A stretch of DNA of 64,000 nucleotides from Saccharothrix algeriensis (GTDB taxonomy: Bacteria; Actinomycetota; Actinomycetes; Mycobacteriales; Pseudonocardiaceae). The position numbers and the translations under genes were made by a program. Location of the stretch: contig NZ_JAFBCL010000001.1 of NCBI RefSeq assembly GCF_016907655.1, positions 5,490,001 to 5,554,000 of the forward strand, given 5' to 3'. Positions 17,265-25,049 of the stretch are shown here, piece after piece. How positions within the stretch are numbered: the first letter of the stretch is position 1; each line of letters opens with the position of its first letter. Below the pieces are notes generated by a model. That model was not told the DNA's origin. It searched no databases and was given only the letters and a program-made list of their open reading frames with translations.

Positions 17265-18484
17265 CAGCCGCGGTCCGAGATCAGCAGCACGGCCATGTCG
17301 TCGTCCAACTCGCCCCCGTTGAGGTTCTTCACCTGTGCGATCAGCTCGTCGAGCAGGCCGGCGGGGTGGCTCGCCCAGTCCGGCCGCTCCCCGGTGATCC
17401 GGTCGATCAGCCCGATCAGCCGCTCCGCGCCCAGCCGCTCGGTGTCGCCCGCGACCCGGCCCTCGACCAGGCCGTCGGTGTAGAGCAGCAGCGACCAGCC
17501 CGGCGGCAGCGGCACGTCCAGGCCGCTCCACGTGCTGTCGGGCAGCACGCCCAGCGGCAGGCCCGCCCGGTCGCGCGGCAGCTCCACCACCCGGTCGCCG
17601 ACCAGCAGCATCGGCTCGGGGTGCCCGGCCAGGTAGATGCGCGCCCAGCGGCGGTCGGGCGCGATGGTCACCATGCACGCGGTGGTGAACAGGCCCGGCT
17701 GGTGGCGCTCGTGCTCCAGGATCTCGTGCAGCGTGCGCAGCACCCGCGAGGGCTCCTGGTCGGCCAGCACCAGCGCCCGCCACGCGATGCGCAGGAACAC
17801 GCCGAGCGCGGCCTCGTCCGGGCCGTGCCCGCACACGTCGCCGACGATCACCTGGAGCGTGCCGTCGGGCGTGCGCACCGCGTCGTAGAAGTCGCCGCCC
17901 AGCAGCATCCGGCTGCCGCCGGGCCGGTAGCGCACCTCCAGGCCCAGGCCCTGCCCGTGCAGGATCGGCGAGGGCAGCAGGCCGCGCTCCAGGCGGGTCT
18001 TCTCGGCGGCGTGCAGCTGCTCGTCGCGCAGCTGCCGCTGGGTCTCCTCGACGTGCTTGCGGCCGACCGCGTAGCGGATGCCGCGCACCAGCGCCTGCCC
18101 GTCGACCTGGCCCTTGACCAGGTAGTCCTCCGCGCCGGCGGCCACCGCGCGCTCGCCCTGGCGCTCGTCGGTGAGCCCGGTGAGGACGATGATGGCGGCG
18201 GGCGCGGGCTCGGCGAGCAGCCTGGTCAGGCCGTCCAGCCCGGTCGTGTCGGGCAGGCCGAGGTCCAGCAGGACGCAGTCCACCTTGGGCACCAGCGGCA
18301 CGGCTTCCCGCAGCGTGCGCGCCCGGCGCAGGTCGATGTCCGCGCCGACCTCGTCGAGCAGGGCTTCGACCAGCACCGCGTCCCCCTCGTCGTCCTCGAC
18401 GAGCAGCACGGTGATGCGGTCCACCGCCGCACGCGTTCCGCTGATCCCGGTCACGGGGAAGGACCCTAGCCGAACGGTGATCAC
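17264..18484 (-). CDS. Receiver-PP2C (SpoIIE/RsbU) fusion phosphatase
   Basis: A 406-residue fusion. The N-terminal receiver (residues about 22-140: VLLVEDDEGD, phospho-Asp in VLLDLGLPD, Lys in YLVKGQ) is joined by a helix to a PP2C_SIG/SpoIIE phosphatase (about 185-402) with the metal-binding GGDFYDA and VGDVCGHGPDEA and the late DDDMAV. Such proteins dephosphorylate STAS antagonists when their receiver is phosphorylated. It leads an operon with a CHASE3 kinase and a receiver. A later GTG start (VTGISGTR) is possible. Confidence 0.92.
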
Positions 18485-18551
18485 CGCCGGTCCCGGGCGG
18501 TTGGAGTGGGTCGCGGCGACCGCCCGGGACCGGCCGGGTGATGATCAGGGG

Positions 18552-19268
18552 GTGAGCTTCTCCCGGATGGTGGCACTGACCGCGCGGTTGCCCAGGCGCG
18601 GCAGGGGTTTCTGGTACTCGGTGGCGATCGACGCGCTGTGGCCGCTGGTCGTGCTGTTCGTCCGGCTGCGGATGGCGGGCGGGGCGAACATCCCCCGACG
18701 GGGTGCCGTGCTGCTGGCGTCCAACCACCTGTCCTTCGCGGACCCGGTGACGCTGACGGCGTTCACCCTCGCCGCCGGCCGGGTGCCCCGGTACCTGGCG
18801 AAGGCGAGCCTGTGGAAGGCGCCGGTCCTGGGCTGGGTGATGTCGTCGGGCCGGCACATCCCGGTGGACCGGGGCACCGCGCGGGCCGGGCGGGCGCTGG
18901 ACGCGGCGCGCTCGTCGCTGGCGGACGGCCAGTGCGTGATCGTCTACCCCGAGGGCACGTTCAGCGACGACCCGGACGGGTGGCCGACGCGCGCGAAGAA
19001 CGGCGTGGCCCGGCTGGCGCTGACCAGCCGCACGCCGGTCGTGCCGGTTGCGCAGTGGGGCACGCGGGAGCTGCTGCGGCCCGGCCGGCTGCTGCCCCGG
19101 CCGTGGACGAGGGTGCACGTGGTGGCGGGCCCGCCGGTCGACCTGTCCGACCTGTACGGGCCGGAGCCGACCAAGCAGGTGCTCGACACGGCCACCGAGC
19201 GCGTCATGACCGCGATCACCGCCCTGCTGGAGGAGGTCCGGGACCTCCCACATCCTGGGAAGCGGTGA
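18552..19268 (+). CDS. 1-acylglycerol-3-phosphate acyltransferase (PlsC family)
   Basis: A 238-residue membrane-associated acyltransferase of phosphatidic acid synthesis. The HX4D catalytic motif is NHLSFAD near residue 58, the glycerol-phosphate site is GRHIPVDRG, and the third block is VIVYPEGTFSDD near residue 135 (the EGT motif). An N-terminal hydrophobic stretch (WPLVVLFVRLRM) suits membrane docking. GTG 18552 is used; ATG 18567 has a better spaced AGGGGG run and may be the true start. Confidence 0.88.
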   Translation: MSFSRMVALTARLPRRGRGFWYSVAIDALWPLVVLFVRLRMAGGANIPRRGAVLLASNHLSFADPVTLTAFTLAAGRVPRYLAKASLWKAPVLGWVMSSGRHIPVDRGTARAGRALDAARSSLADGQCVIVYPEGTFSDDPDGWPTRAKNGVARLALTSRTPVVPVAQWGTRELLRPGRLLPRPWTRVHVVAGPPVDLSDLYGPEPTKQVLDTATERVMTAITALLEEVRDLPHPGKR

Positions 19269-19332
19269 CGGTTCCCGCTGCCCTCGCTAGCGTTCGACGC
19301 TCCAGGCAATCCCGCATCGTGGAGCGTGAGCG

Positions 19333-19452
19333 ATGGGCGAACCGCCGCCCCGGAACCGGGGGATCAGCGAGGACTGGCTCGCCGTGGTCGTGGGCCTGCT
19401 GCTGTTCGCGCTGGCCCTGGCCGGCGTCATCCCACCCGGCCTGGTGCCGTGA
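19333..19452 (+). CDS. 39-residue membrane peptide, detached N-terminal segment of a YeiH-type transporter
   Basis: ATG 19333 follows GGAG at 19321 and encodes one hydrophobic helix, EDWLAVVVGLLLFALALAG, ending in VIPPGLVP. Its stop overlaps the next gene's ATG (TGATG at 19450-19454). In YeiH-family (UPF0324) proteins a helix of this kind normally forms the N-terminus of the same polypeptide, so this looks like the first segment split off as a coupled peptide. A sequencing or natural frameshift between the two is the alternative. Confidence 0.65.
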   Translation: MGEPPPRNRGISEDWLAVVVGLLLFALALAGVIPPGLVP

Positions 19453-20525
19453 TGGCCACCTCGGAGCACACGCGGCGGCCGGTGCTGCACGCGGCGCTGG
19501 GCGTGGCCGTGGTGCTGGCGCTGTCCTGGGTGGCCCACCACCTGTCCACGGCCGTGCCGGCAGCCACCGAGGGCACCGCGCTGGCGGGCGTCGGCGCGGC
19601 GGTCGAGTTCCCGGTCTACGCCATCCTGCTGGGCCTGCTGGGCAACGCGGCGCTGGGCGCGACCGGCGTCCGCGAGCGGCTCTCCGGCGGGTTCCGCACC
19701 GAGTTCTTCATCAAGACCGGCCTGGTGCTGCTCGGTGCGTCGATCAACCTGCGGGTGATCGCGTCCGCCGCCGGGCCCGCGATCGCCCAGTCGGTGGTCC
19801 TGATCTGCGTGGTGTTCGGGTTCTCCTGGTGGCTGGGCGGGCGGCTCGGGCTGGAGGACAGGCTGCGGGCGCTGCTGTCGGCGGCGGTCGCGATCTGCGG
19901 CGTCAGCGCGGCCATCGCGGCGGCGGGCGCCGTGCAGGCCAAGCGCGAGCAGTTGGCCTACAGCGCCAGCCTGGTGATCGCGTTCGCCCTGCCGTCGATC
20001 TTCCTGCTGCCGGTGGCCGCGACCGCGCTGGGGCTGGACCCGGCGGTCACCGGGGCGTGGATCGGCGGCAACATCGACACCACCGCGGCGGTGACGGCGG
20101 CGGGCACGCTGGCGGGCGAGGAGTCGCTCCGGATCGCCACCATCGTCAAGGTGACCCAGAACGCCCTGCTGGGCGTCGTCGCGGTGGCGCTGACCGCGTA
20201 CTTCGCGCTGCGGGTCGAGCGCAGGCCGGTCGGCGTGCCGGCGGCGCGGCAGCTGTGGGACCGCTTCCCCAAGTTCGTGCTCGGGTTCCTGGCCGCGTCG
20301 GTCGCGGCGACGCTGTACCTGGCGCACGCGCCGGGCGGCAAGGCGGCCATCGGCGTGGTCAACGACCTGCGCACGTGGTTCCTGGTCCTGGCGTTCGTCA
20401 GCATCGGGCTGGAGTTCCGGGCGGGGGCGCTCAAGCAGGCCGGGTGGCGGCCGGTGGGGGTGTTCGCGGCGTCGACCGCGGTGAACGTGCTGGTCGCGCT
20501 AGGGCTCGCGGTGCTGCTTTTTTGA
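19452..20525 (+). CDS. YeiH-family putative sulfate exporter
   Basis: A 357-residue integral membrane protein with about ten hydrophobic helices. Family features are EFFIKTGLVLLGASINLRVI (residues about 76-95), CGVSAAIAAAGAV and GAWIGGNIDTTAAVTAAG, the conserved core of Cons_hypoth698/UPF0324. Members are annotated as sulfate exporters on limited evidence. Most homologues carry an extra N-terminal helix, which here is encoded by the 39-residue gene just upstream in another frame. The 3' end overlaps the convergent DUF1232 gene by 27 bp. Confidence 0.88.
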   Translation: MATSEHTRRPVLHAALGVAVVLALSWVAHHLSTAVPAATEGTALAGVGAAVEFPVYAILLGLLGNAALGATGVRERLSGGFRTEFFIKTGLVLLGASINLRVIASAAGPAIAQSVVLICVVFGFSWWLGGRLGLEDRLRALLSAAVAICGVSAAIAAAGAVQAKREQLAYSASLVIAFALPSIFLLPVAATALGLDPAVTGAWIGGNIDTTAAVTAAGTLAGEESLRIATIVKVTQNALLGVVAVALTAYFALRVERRPVGVPAARQLWDRFPKFVLGFLAASVAATLYLAHAPGGKAAIGVVNDLRTWFLVLAFVSIGLEFRAGALKQAGWRPVGVFAASTAVNVLVALGLAVLLF

Positions 20526-20951
20526 GCGCTCCCAGTTGAGGTACTGGCCCGCGGCGGTGGACAGGCTGGTGAGCAGCCACACCGCCACGCCCGCGTCGTC
20601 GGTGATGCCGACGACCGGCAGCAGCTCGGGCAGGACGTCGATCGGCGACACCAGGTAGACCAGCGCGAAGCCCCACTGCGCCAGCCGCGAGCCGGGCAGG
20701 CCGTACGCCTTGCGGTGCCGCAGCAGCCGGGGCAGCGCCCTGGCCCGGTCGAGCACCGAGCCGACCGGTTCCGGCTCGCCCCGCGCCACCCGCCCGCGCT
20801 TGCGGCGGGCCACGCCGAGCACGACCGAGGCGGCGGCCAGGACCAGCAGCGCGGCGCCGACCGCGACCGGGGGCAGGCCGAGCACGTCGGCATCGCGCCA
20901 CAGCAGGGTCGACACCCCGATCGCGGCGAGCATGATGCCGAAGAAGATCAC
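20499..20951 (-). CDS. YkvA/DUF1232 membrane protein
   Basis: A 150-residue protein with an N-terminal pair of hydrophobic helices (FFGIMLAAIGVSTLLW and VAVGAALLVLAAASVVLGVA) and a C-terminal DUF1232 helix pair built round YLVSPIDVLPELLPVVGITDDAGV, the family hallmark. Function of the family is unknown. The start is taken as GTG 20951; no clear ribosome binding site was found. It converges on the YeiH gene with overlapping 3' ends. Confidence 0.8.
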   Translation of the reverse strand: MIFFGIMLAAIGVSTLLWRDADVLGLPPVAVGAALLVLAAASVVLGVARRKRGRVARGEPEPVGSVLDRARALPRLLRHRKAYGLPGSRLAQWGFALVYLVSPIDVLPELLPVVGITDDAGVAVWLLTSLSTAAGQYLNWERSKKQHREP

Positions 20952-21021
20952 CGGCCCATGGTATCGACTTCCCGCTGATCGGCGGAGGTGGCGCGGGGCG
21001 CCGCCGGGTCCCGCGCCCGGT

Positions 21022-21052
21022 TTGACAGGCAAGTGCTGACTTGCATATAACT
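21022..21052 (+). promoter_or_regulatory. Leaderless arsR promoter with embedded operator
   Basis: TTGACA (21022-21027) and TATAAC (21046-21051) are 18 bp apart. GCAAGT-GCTG-ACTTGC (21029-21044), a perfect 6-bp-arm inverted repeat, fills the spacer, the classic place for ArsR autorepression. The expected start of transcription is at or next to GTG 21059. Confidence 0.8.
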
Positions 21053-21058
21053 GTGCCC

Positions 21059-21355
21059 GTGGACGCAGACCCCGACCTTTACAAGGCCATCGGCGACGCG
21101 ACGCGACGCACCATCCTGGACGAGCTGACCGACCGGGATGGTCAGACGCTGTTCGAGCTGTGCGGCCGGCTGACCATGAAGCACGGCCTGGCGTCCTCGC
21201 GCCAGGCCATCTCGCAGCACCTCGCGGTGCTCGAGCAGGCCGGCCTGGTGCGCACCCGCCGGCAGGGCCGGTACAAGTTCCACCACCTCGACACGGGCCC
21301 GCTGCGCTCGATCGCCGAGCGGTGGCCCATCGACAGAGAGGCTCCGAACCCGTGA
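21059..21355 (+). CDS. ArsR-family transcriptional regulator
   Basis: A 98-residue winged-helix protein. IGDATRRTILDELTDRDGQTL opens the fold, ASSRQAISQHLAVLEQAGLV is the recognition helix and RTRRQGRYKFHHL the wing. No Cys metal cluster is visible (the single Cys in ELCGR is not in a CxC site), so it is more likely the type paired with VOC proteins than a metal sensor. The GTG at 21059 is chosen because the promoter places the transcript start there, giving a leaderless mRNA. It is coupled to the VOC gene by GTGA. Confidence 0.9.
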   Translation: MDADPDLYKAIGDATRRTILDELTDRDGQTLFELCGRLTMKHGLASSRQAISQHLAVLEQAGLVRTRRQGRYKFHHLDTGPLRSIAERWPIDREAPNP

Positions 21356-21741
21356 TCCGCATCAACATCACCAGCGTGCTGGTCGACGACCAGGCCAAGG
21401 CGCTGGCCTTCTACACCGAGAAGCTGGGCTTCGTGAAGAAGACCGACGTGCCTGCCGGCGAGGCCCGCTGGCTCACCGTGGTCTCGCCCGCCGACCCGGA
21501 CGGCGTCGAGCTGCTGCTGGAGCCGGACGGCCACCCGGCGGCGGGCCCGTTCAAGAAGGCCCTGGTCGGCGACGGCATCCCGTTCACCCAGTTCGCCGTG
21601 GACGACGTGCACGCCGAGGTCGAGCGGCTCAAGGGGCTGGGCGTCGAGTTCACCCAGGAGGCGACCGACCTGGGACCGGTCGTCGTCGCCGTCTTCGACG
21701 ACACCTGCGGCAACCTGATCCAGATCGCCACCATGAAGTAG
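21352..21741 (+). CDS. VOC-family (glyoxalase/bleomycin resistance fold) protein
   Basis: A 129-residue protein with two beta-alpha-beta-beta-beta modules: LVDDQAKALAFYTEKLGFVKKTD in the first and AVDDVHAEVERLKGLGVEFTQE in the second. It ends in DDTCGNLIQIA, the usual metal-site Glu/Gln strand. VOC proteins bind metals or small toxic molecules; the operon with an ArsR regulator suggests an inducible detoxification or binding role. Substrate unknown. Confidence 0.88.
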   Translation: MIRINITSVLVDDQAKALAFYTEKLGFVKKTDVPAGEARWLTVVSPADPDGVELLLEPDGHPAAGPFKKALVGDGIPFTQFAVDDVHAEVERLKGLGVEFTQEATDLGPVVVAVFDDTCGNLIQIATMK

Positions 21742-21753
21742 CCGCCCGGCGCC

Positions 21754-21803
21754 GCGGCCCCGCCGCCCGCCCCCGACCGCGGGGGCCGGGCCGGCGGGGC
21801 CGC
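21754..21803 (+). terminator. Terminator after the arsR-VOC operon
   Basis: 12-bp perfect arms (21754-21765 and 21792-21803) enclose a second hairpin, GCCCCCG-ACCG-CGGGGGC. The structure begins 12 bp after the stop. Confidence 0.6.
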
Positions 21804-21845
21804 GCCGTCGGGAGCGCGGCCGGGCGGGGGAGGGGGCCGACGCCA

Positions 21846-21967
21846 TCACCGGCGTGTCGTCACCGGCGTGTCGTCACCGGGGGTGCCGTCGTCGGAGGCG
21901 TCGCGGGGGTGCCGTCGTCGGGTAAGTCGCGGGGCGCGGTCGGAGGTGTCGTCGCCGGGGGGTGTCG
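21846..21967. repeat. Degenerate 14-bp tandem repeats
   Basis: Units of the type CGGCGTGTCGTCAC and GGGGTGCCGTCGTC recur head to tail between the VOC gene and the end of the glycosyltransferase gene. No gene is supported here. Confidence 0.65.
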
Positions 21968-23239
21968 TCACCGCCCGCCGCGCCCGGCGGCGCCCGGCAC
22001 GAGCCCGGCCGCGGTGCGGGGAGCGGGGTCGTCGTTGAACCCCGCCCAGTGCCCCACGTCGAACCGCGCCGGCCCGGTCGCGCCGCCCGGCGCGATCCCC
22101 CGGTCGCGCACCACGCGCGCGGTGCGCTCGGCCTGCCGGTCCAGCAGGTCGTCGACCTCCTCCGCGCGCAGCCCGTCGATCTCCTCCCAGAACGTCAGCA
22201 CGCGGTTGACGTACAGCGCGACCAGGTGGTCGCGGGCCGCCTCGAACCGGCCGCCGGCCAGCGCCGCCAGCGCGTCGGCCAGGACGTGCGGCCAGTCCTC
22301 GGCGGTCACCCGCAGCCCCCACGGCGCGCCGACCGCCCGCTCCGCCGAGGGGAACAGCGCCCGCACGCCGTCCCGGTGCGCCGCCAGGTACCCCGCCGCC
22401 GCCGCCGCGACCCGCGACACCACCGCCGGGTCCTGCCGCACCGCGCCGCCGTCCACCGCGGCCCGCCGCCCGCGCGCCCCCGGCGCCGGCGGGCGCACGC
22501 CCCCGGTGCGCAGCACGACGTGGAACAGCGAGTCCAGCACCTGCTGCGGCAGCCGCAGGATCTTCGGGAACGGCGAGTTGTGCAGCTTGCGCCCCAGCGG
22601 CACCTCCACCACGCGGACGCGCTCGCGCAGGGCGTTCGCGGTCAGCCACACGTCGATGCCGTACAGGTGCGCGCTGTCCGGCCGGTGCCAGGTGCGGGCC
22701 AGGTCGAGGAACGCCCGGTTGAACGCGAACTCGCCGCCGATGGGCTGCTGCACGCGCACCCCGAACACCGCCGCGAGCAGCGGGCCCGCCAGGTGGTTGG
22801 TGGTGTTCGCCTCGTACCGGTCGCGCCGGTAGGCGGGCACGGCGAGCACCGGTTCCGCGGCGTCCACGGCGCCGGCCAGCAGCCCGACCCACGCCGGCTC
22901 GGCGGAGCGCAGGTCCGCGTCCAGCAGCAGCACCCGGTCCGCGCCGAGGTCCAGCGCGCGGTCCACCACGGCGAACACGTTGGTGCCCTTGCCGGTGCCC
23001 TCCCCGGCGGAGCTGATCACCACCTTGCGCGCGGTCGTCGGGGTCCGGGCGAACCGCCGCACCGTGTCGTCGGTGCTGCCGTTCTCGGCCAGCACCACGA
23101 CGTTCTCGCCGCCGGGGCAGGCGGCGCGCAGGCCGGCGTCGGCGACGCGGGCCACCGCGCCGACCGTGCGCCCCTCGTCGCGGGCGGGGATGCCGACGAC
23201 GGTGACCCGGTTGGCCGCGGGCGGGGATGCTCGGTGCAC
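21968..23239 (-). CDS. Family 2-like GT-A glycosyltransferase (gluco-/mannosylglycerate synthase-like)
   Basis: A 423-residue soluble enzyme. The GT-A start is VVGIPARDEGRTV, followed by LAENGSTDDT and the metal-binding DxD in LLLDADLRS near residue 105. The middle segment ANTTNHLAGPLLAAVFG with QPIGGEFAFNR is typical of GT81/GT78-like enzymes that transfer sugar from a nucleotide donor to glycerate-type acceptors, a step in compatible solute or methylglucose polysaccharide synthesis. Donor and acceptor are inferred only from similarity. The GTG start at 23239 faces the divergent sigma factor. Confidence 0.75.
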   Translation of the reverse strand: MHRASPPAANRVTVVGIPARDEGRTVGAVARVADAGLRAACPGGENVVVLAENGSTDDTVRRFARTPTTARKVVISSAGEGTGKGTNVFAVVDRALDLGADRVLLLDADLRSAEPAWVGLLAGAVDAAEPVLAVPAYRRDRYEANTTNHLAGPLLAAVFGVRVQQPIGGEFAFNRAFLDLARTWHRPDSAHLYGIDVWLTANALRERVRVVEVPLGRKLHNSPFPKILRLPQQVLDSLFHVVLRTGGVRPPAPGARGRRAAVDGGAVRQDPAVVSRVAAAAAGYLAAHRDGVRALFPSAERAVGAPWGLRVTAEDWPHVLADALAALAGGRFEAARDHLVALYVNRVLTFWEEIDGLRAEEVDDLLDRQAERTARVVRDRGIAPGGATGPARFDVGHWAGFNDDPAPRTAAGLVPGAAGRGGR

Positions 23240-23367
23240 CGGAGTACGGAAGCACGGCGGCGCGGCGGCGGTTCACCGGGGTCGGGCCCGGGGACCGGCG
23301 GGGTCGCCCGCCCGCCGCGGCCCCGACCGGACGCCCGGACACGATGCGGTGACGGTTGGCGAACGAA

Positions 23368-23389
23368 TCGGGGACTTTTTCTGCCCCGA
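23368..23389. promoter_or_regulatory. Inverted repeat upstream of the ECF sigma gene
   Basis: TCGGGG (23368-23373) and CCCCGA (23384-23389) flank ACTTTTTCTG. It lies in the divergent region, 34 bp before the sigma factor ATG, and could be an operator or a transcript-terminating hairpin. Confidence 0.4.
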
Positions 23390-23422
23390 AACCCTCGACT
23401 CGGCACCGCTCCGCGCGCTTGG

Positions 23423-23986
23423 ATGCACGGCGTGGCGCGGCGCAGACGCAGCACTCGACCCCCGGCGGAGCCCGTCCGGCCGGACCCCACCGCGGAGGAC
23501 GAGCTGATCCGCAGGCTCTACCGGGAGTTCGGCGGCGCGCTGCTCGGGCACGCCATGCGGCTGACGGGCAGCGACCGGCAGTGGGCCGAGGACATCGTGC
23601 AGGAGACCCTGCTGCGGGCGTGGCGCAACGCCGAGAAGCTGGAGCGCGACCCGGTGCTGCTGCGCTCCTGGCTGTTCACCGTGGCCCGGCGGCTGGTCAT
23701 CGACGACCGCCGCAAGCGCAGCGCCCGGCCGCAGGAGTCGGAGCTGACGCCGTGGGACGAGGCGCCGGGGCGCGACGAGGCGGACCGGACCCTGTCGGCG
23801 ATGGTCGTGGCCGAAGCCCTCAGCGGGCTGACCGAGGAGCACCGGGAGGCCATTCTCGAGACGTACGTGCGGGACCGCACCGTCGGGGAGGCCGCGGCCG
23901 TGCTCGGCGTGCCGCCGGGCACGGTCAAGTCCAGGGTTTACTACGCCCTGCGCGCCCTGCGGCGGGCACTGCGGGACCGGGGCTGA
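23423..23986 (+). CDS. ECF-family RNA polymerase sigma factor (SigL-like)
   Basis: A 187-residue group 4 sigma factor. Region 2 is seen as RLYREFGGALLGHAMRLTG then WAEDIVQETLLRAWRN, and region 4 as LTEEHREAILETYV then TVGEAAAVLGVPPGTVKSRV. The N-terminus is basic (ARRRRSTRPP). SigL-type sigmas are normally followed by a membrane anti-sigma gene with a zinc-binding motif; here the next gene is on the opposite strand, so the anti-sigma is either elsewhere or absent. ATG 23423 is used. Confidence 0.92.
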   Translation: MHGVARRRRSTRPPAEPVRPDPTAEDELIRRLYREFGGALLGHAMRLTGSDRQWAEDIVQETLLRAWRNAEKLERDPVLLRSWLFTVARRLVIDDRRKRSARPQESELTPWDEAPGRDEADRTLSAMVVAEALSGLTEEHREAILETYVRDRTVGEAAAVLGVPPGTVKSRVYYALRALRRALRDRG

Positions 23987-24134
23987 CGCCGGTGAAGCCG
24001 CGGACGGGGAACCGTTGCGGCTCAACGCCTCCGTCGGCCTGCGCCGGCACGGGATCGCCGAGTTCCGCGTGCGCGGCCCGCGGGGCGACGCGTCGCCGGC
24101 CCGGCTGCCCGTCGCCGGAGGCCGCCCGCGGCGG

Positions 24135-24479
24135 TCAGATGCGGCGCAACCCCACCAGCACCCGCTCCATCAGCGCCAGCGAGGGCCGCCCGTCGCCGGA
24201 CACCTCGTCCTGGGCGTGGACGTCGATGAGGGACAGGTCCGACATGTCGGCCAGCAGGACGCGCACCACGCCCAGGGGCAGGCGCAACCGCGCGGCGACC
24301 TCCGCCACCGAGTGCGGGTGCCGGCACAGGTCGCTGATGATGCGGTGCTCGGCGGTGGACGTCAGCGCGTCCGGCGCGGCCCGCTGGTTCGTCGTCACGA
24401 TCGTCTCGATCGCCAGCGTCGTGGTCGAGCGCGTCCGCCCGCCGGTCACGGTGTAGGGGCGCACCCGGAAGGTTGACAC
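24135..24479 (-). CDS. DUF742 protein (conservon CvnC-like)
   Basis: A 114-residue winged-helix-like protein. RVRPYTVTGGRT at the N-terminus and HRIISDLCRHPHSVAEVAARLRLPLGVVRVLLADM are the DUF742 hallmarks. In conservons it sits with a roadblock protein, a sensor kinase and a small GTPase; none of those is adjacent here, so this is an orphan. Two neighbouring GTG codons (24482, 24479) follow GAGGAG; the second has the better spacing and is used. Confidence 0.85.
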   Translation of the reverse strand: MSTFRVRPYTVTGGRTRSTTTLAIETIVTTNQRAAPDALTSTAEHRIISDLCRHPHSVAEVAARLRLPLGVVRVLLADMSDLSLIDVHAQDEVSGDGRPSLALMERVLVGLRRI

Positions 24480-25049
24480 CACCAGCTCCTCAAGCGGTCG
24501 GATGATCGGCGCGGGCCAGTGGCCGCGGTCACTGCCGACGCCAGACCCTACGGGCGGCACAGCCGTTTGTCTCGTTCTTGTTGCTCATCGAGCGCAAAAA
24601 GGGCGGTGCGGGCACTGTGCGTGGCCCGGCGCTTCCCAAGAGTGGTGGAACTCCCGAGTAGGGGTCGGATGATCGGGCTGGTGTTCCCGGATTTGCCCGG
24701 TGCGCCCGTTCTCCGGGTCAACCAATGGGTGAAGGGTTCATATTCGCCGGCGGAGGGTACGCCGCGCCGGAACGCCCCCACCAGCGCGACCGACCGGGAT
24801 GTGAGGTAGTTGGCACTTTGCCCGCCGGAAAGGTTAACGGTGATCTCTTCACCTGTGTCCGGCGGGTGAACCGGTCCGCCTCCTTCCCCCTCGCCCGGAT
24901 TCTCCGGGATTTCCCGTTCCGGTCGACCGCGGACGCCGATGGGCGCGGGAAACCCCCTGGGAATGCGCGACCGGCGCGGATCGACCGATGCGGATCGACC
25001 GGCGCGGTTCGACCGGCGCGGTTCGACCGGCGCGGGGCGAGCCGGGTCC
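24480..25049. other. Intergenic region ending in 14-bp tandem repeats
   Basis: No gene is supported. The left part is comparatively AT-rich and should hold the DUF742 promoter. The right end carries four 14-bp units of the type GGCGCGGTTCGACC (24973-24986, 24987-25000, 25001-25014, 25015-25028) directly after the end of the cargo gene of the encapsulin operon. Confidence 0.55.

Noticed and set aside
24548..24781. 77-codon minus-strand frame before the DUF742 gene
   Set aside because: No ribosome binding site, no recognisable fold and codon use unlike neighbouring genes; treated as intergenic.
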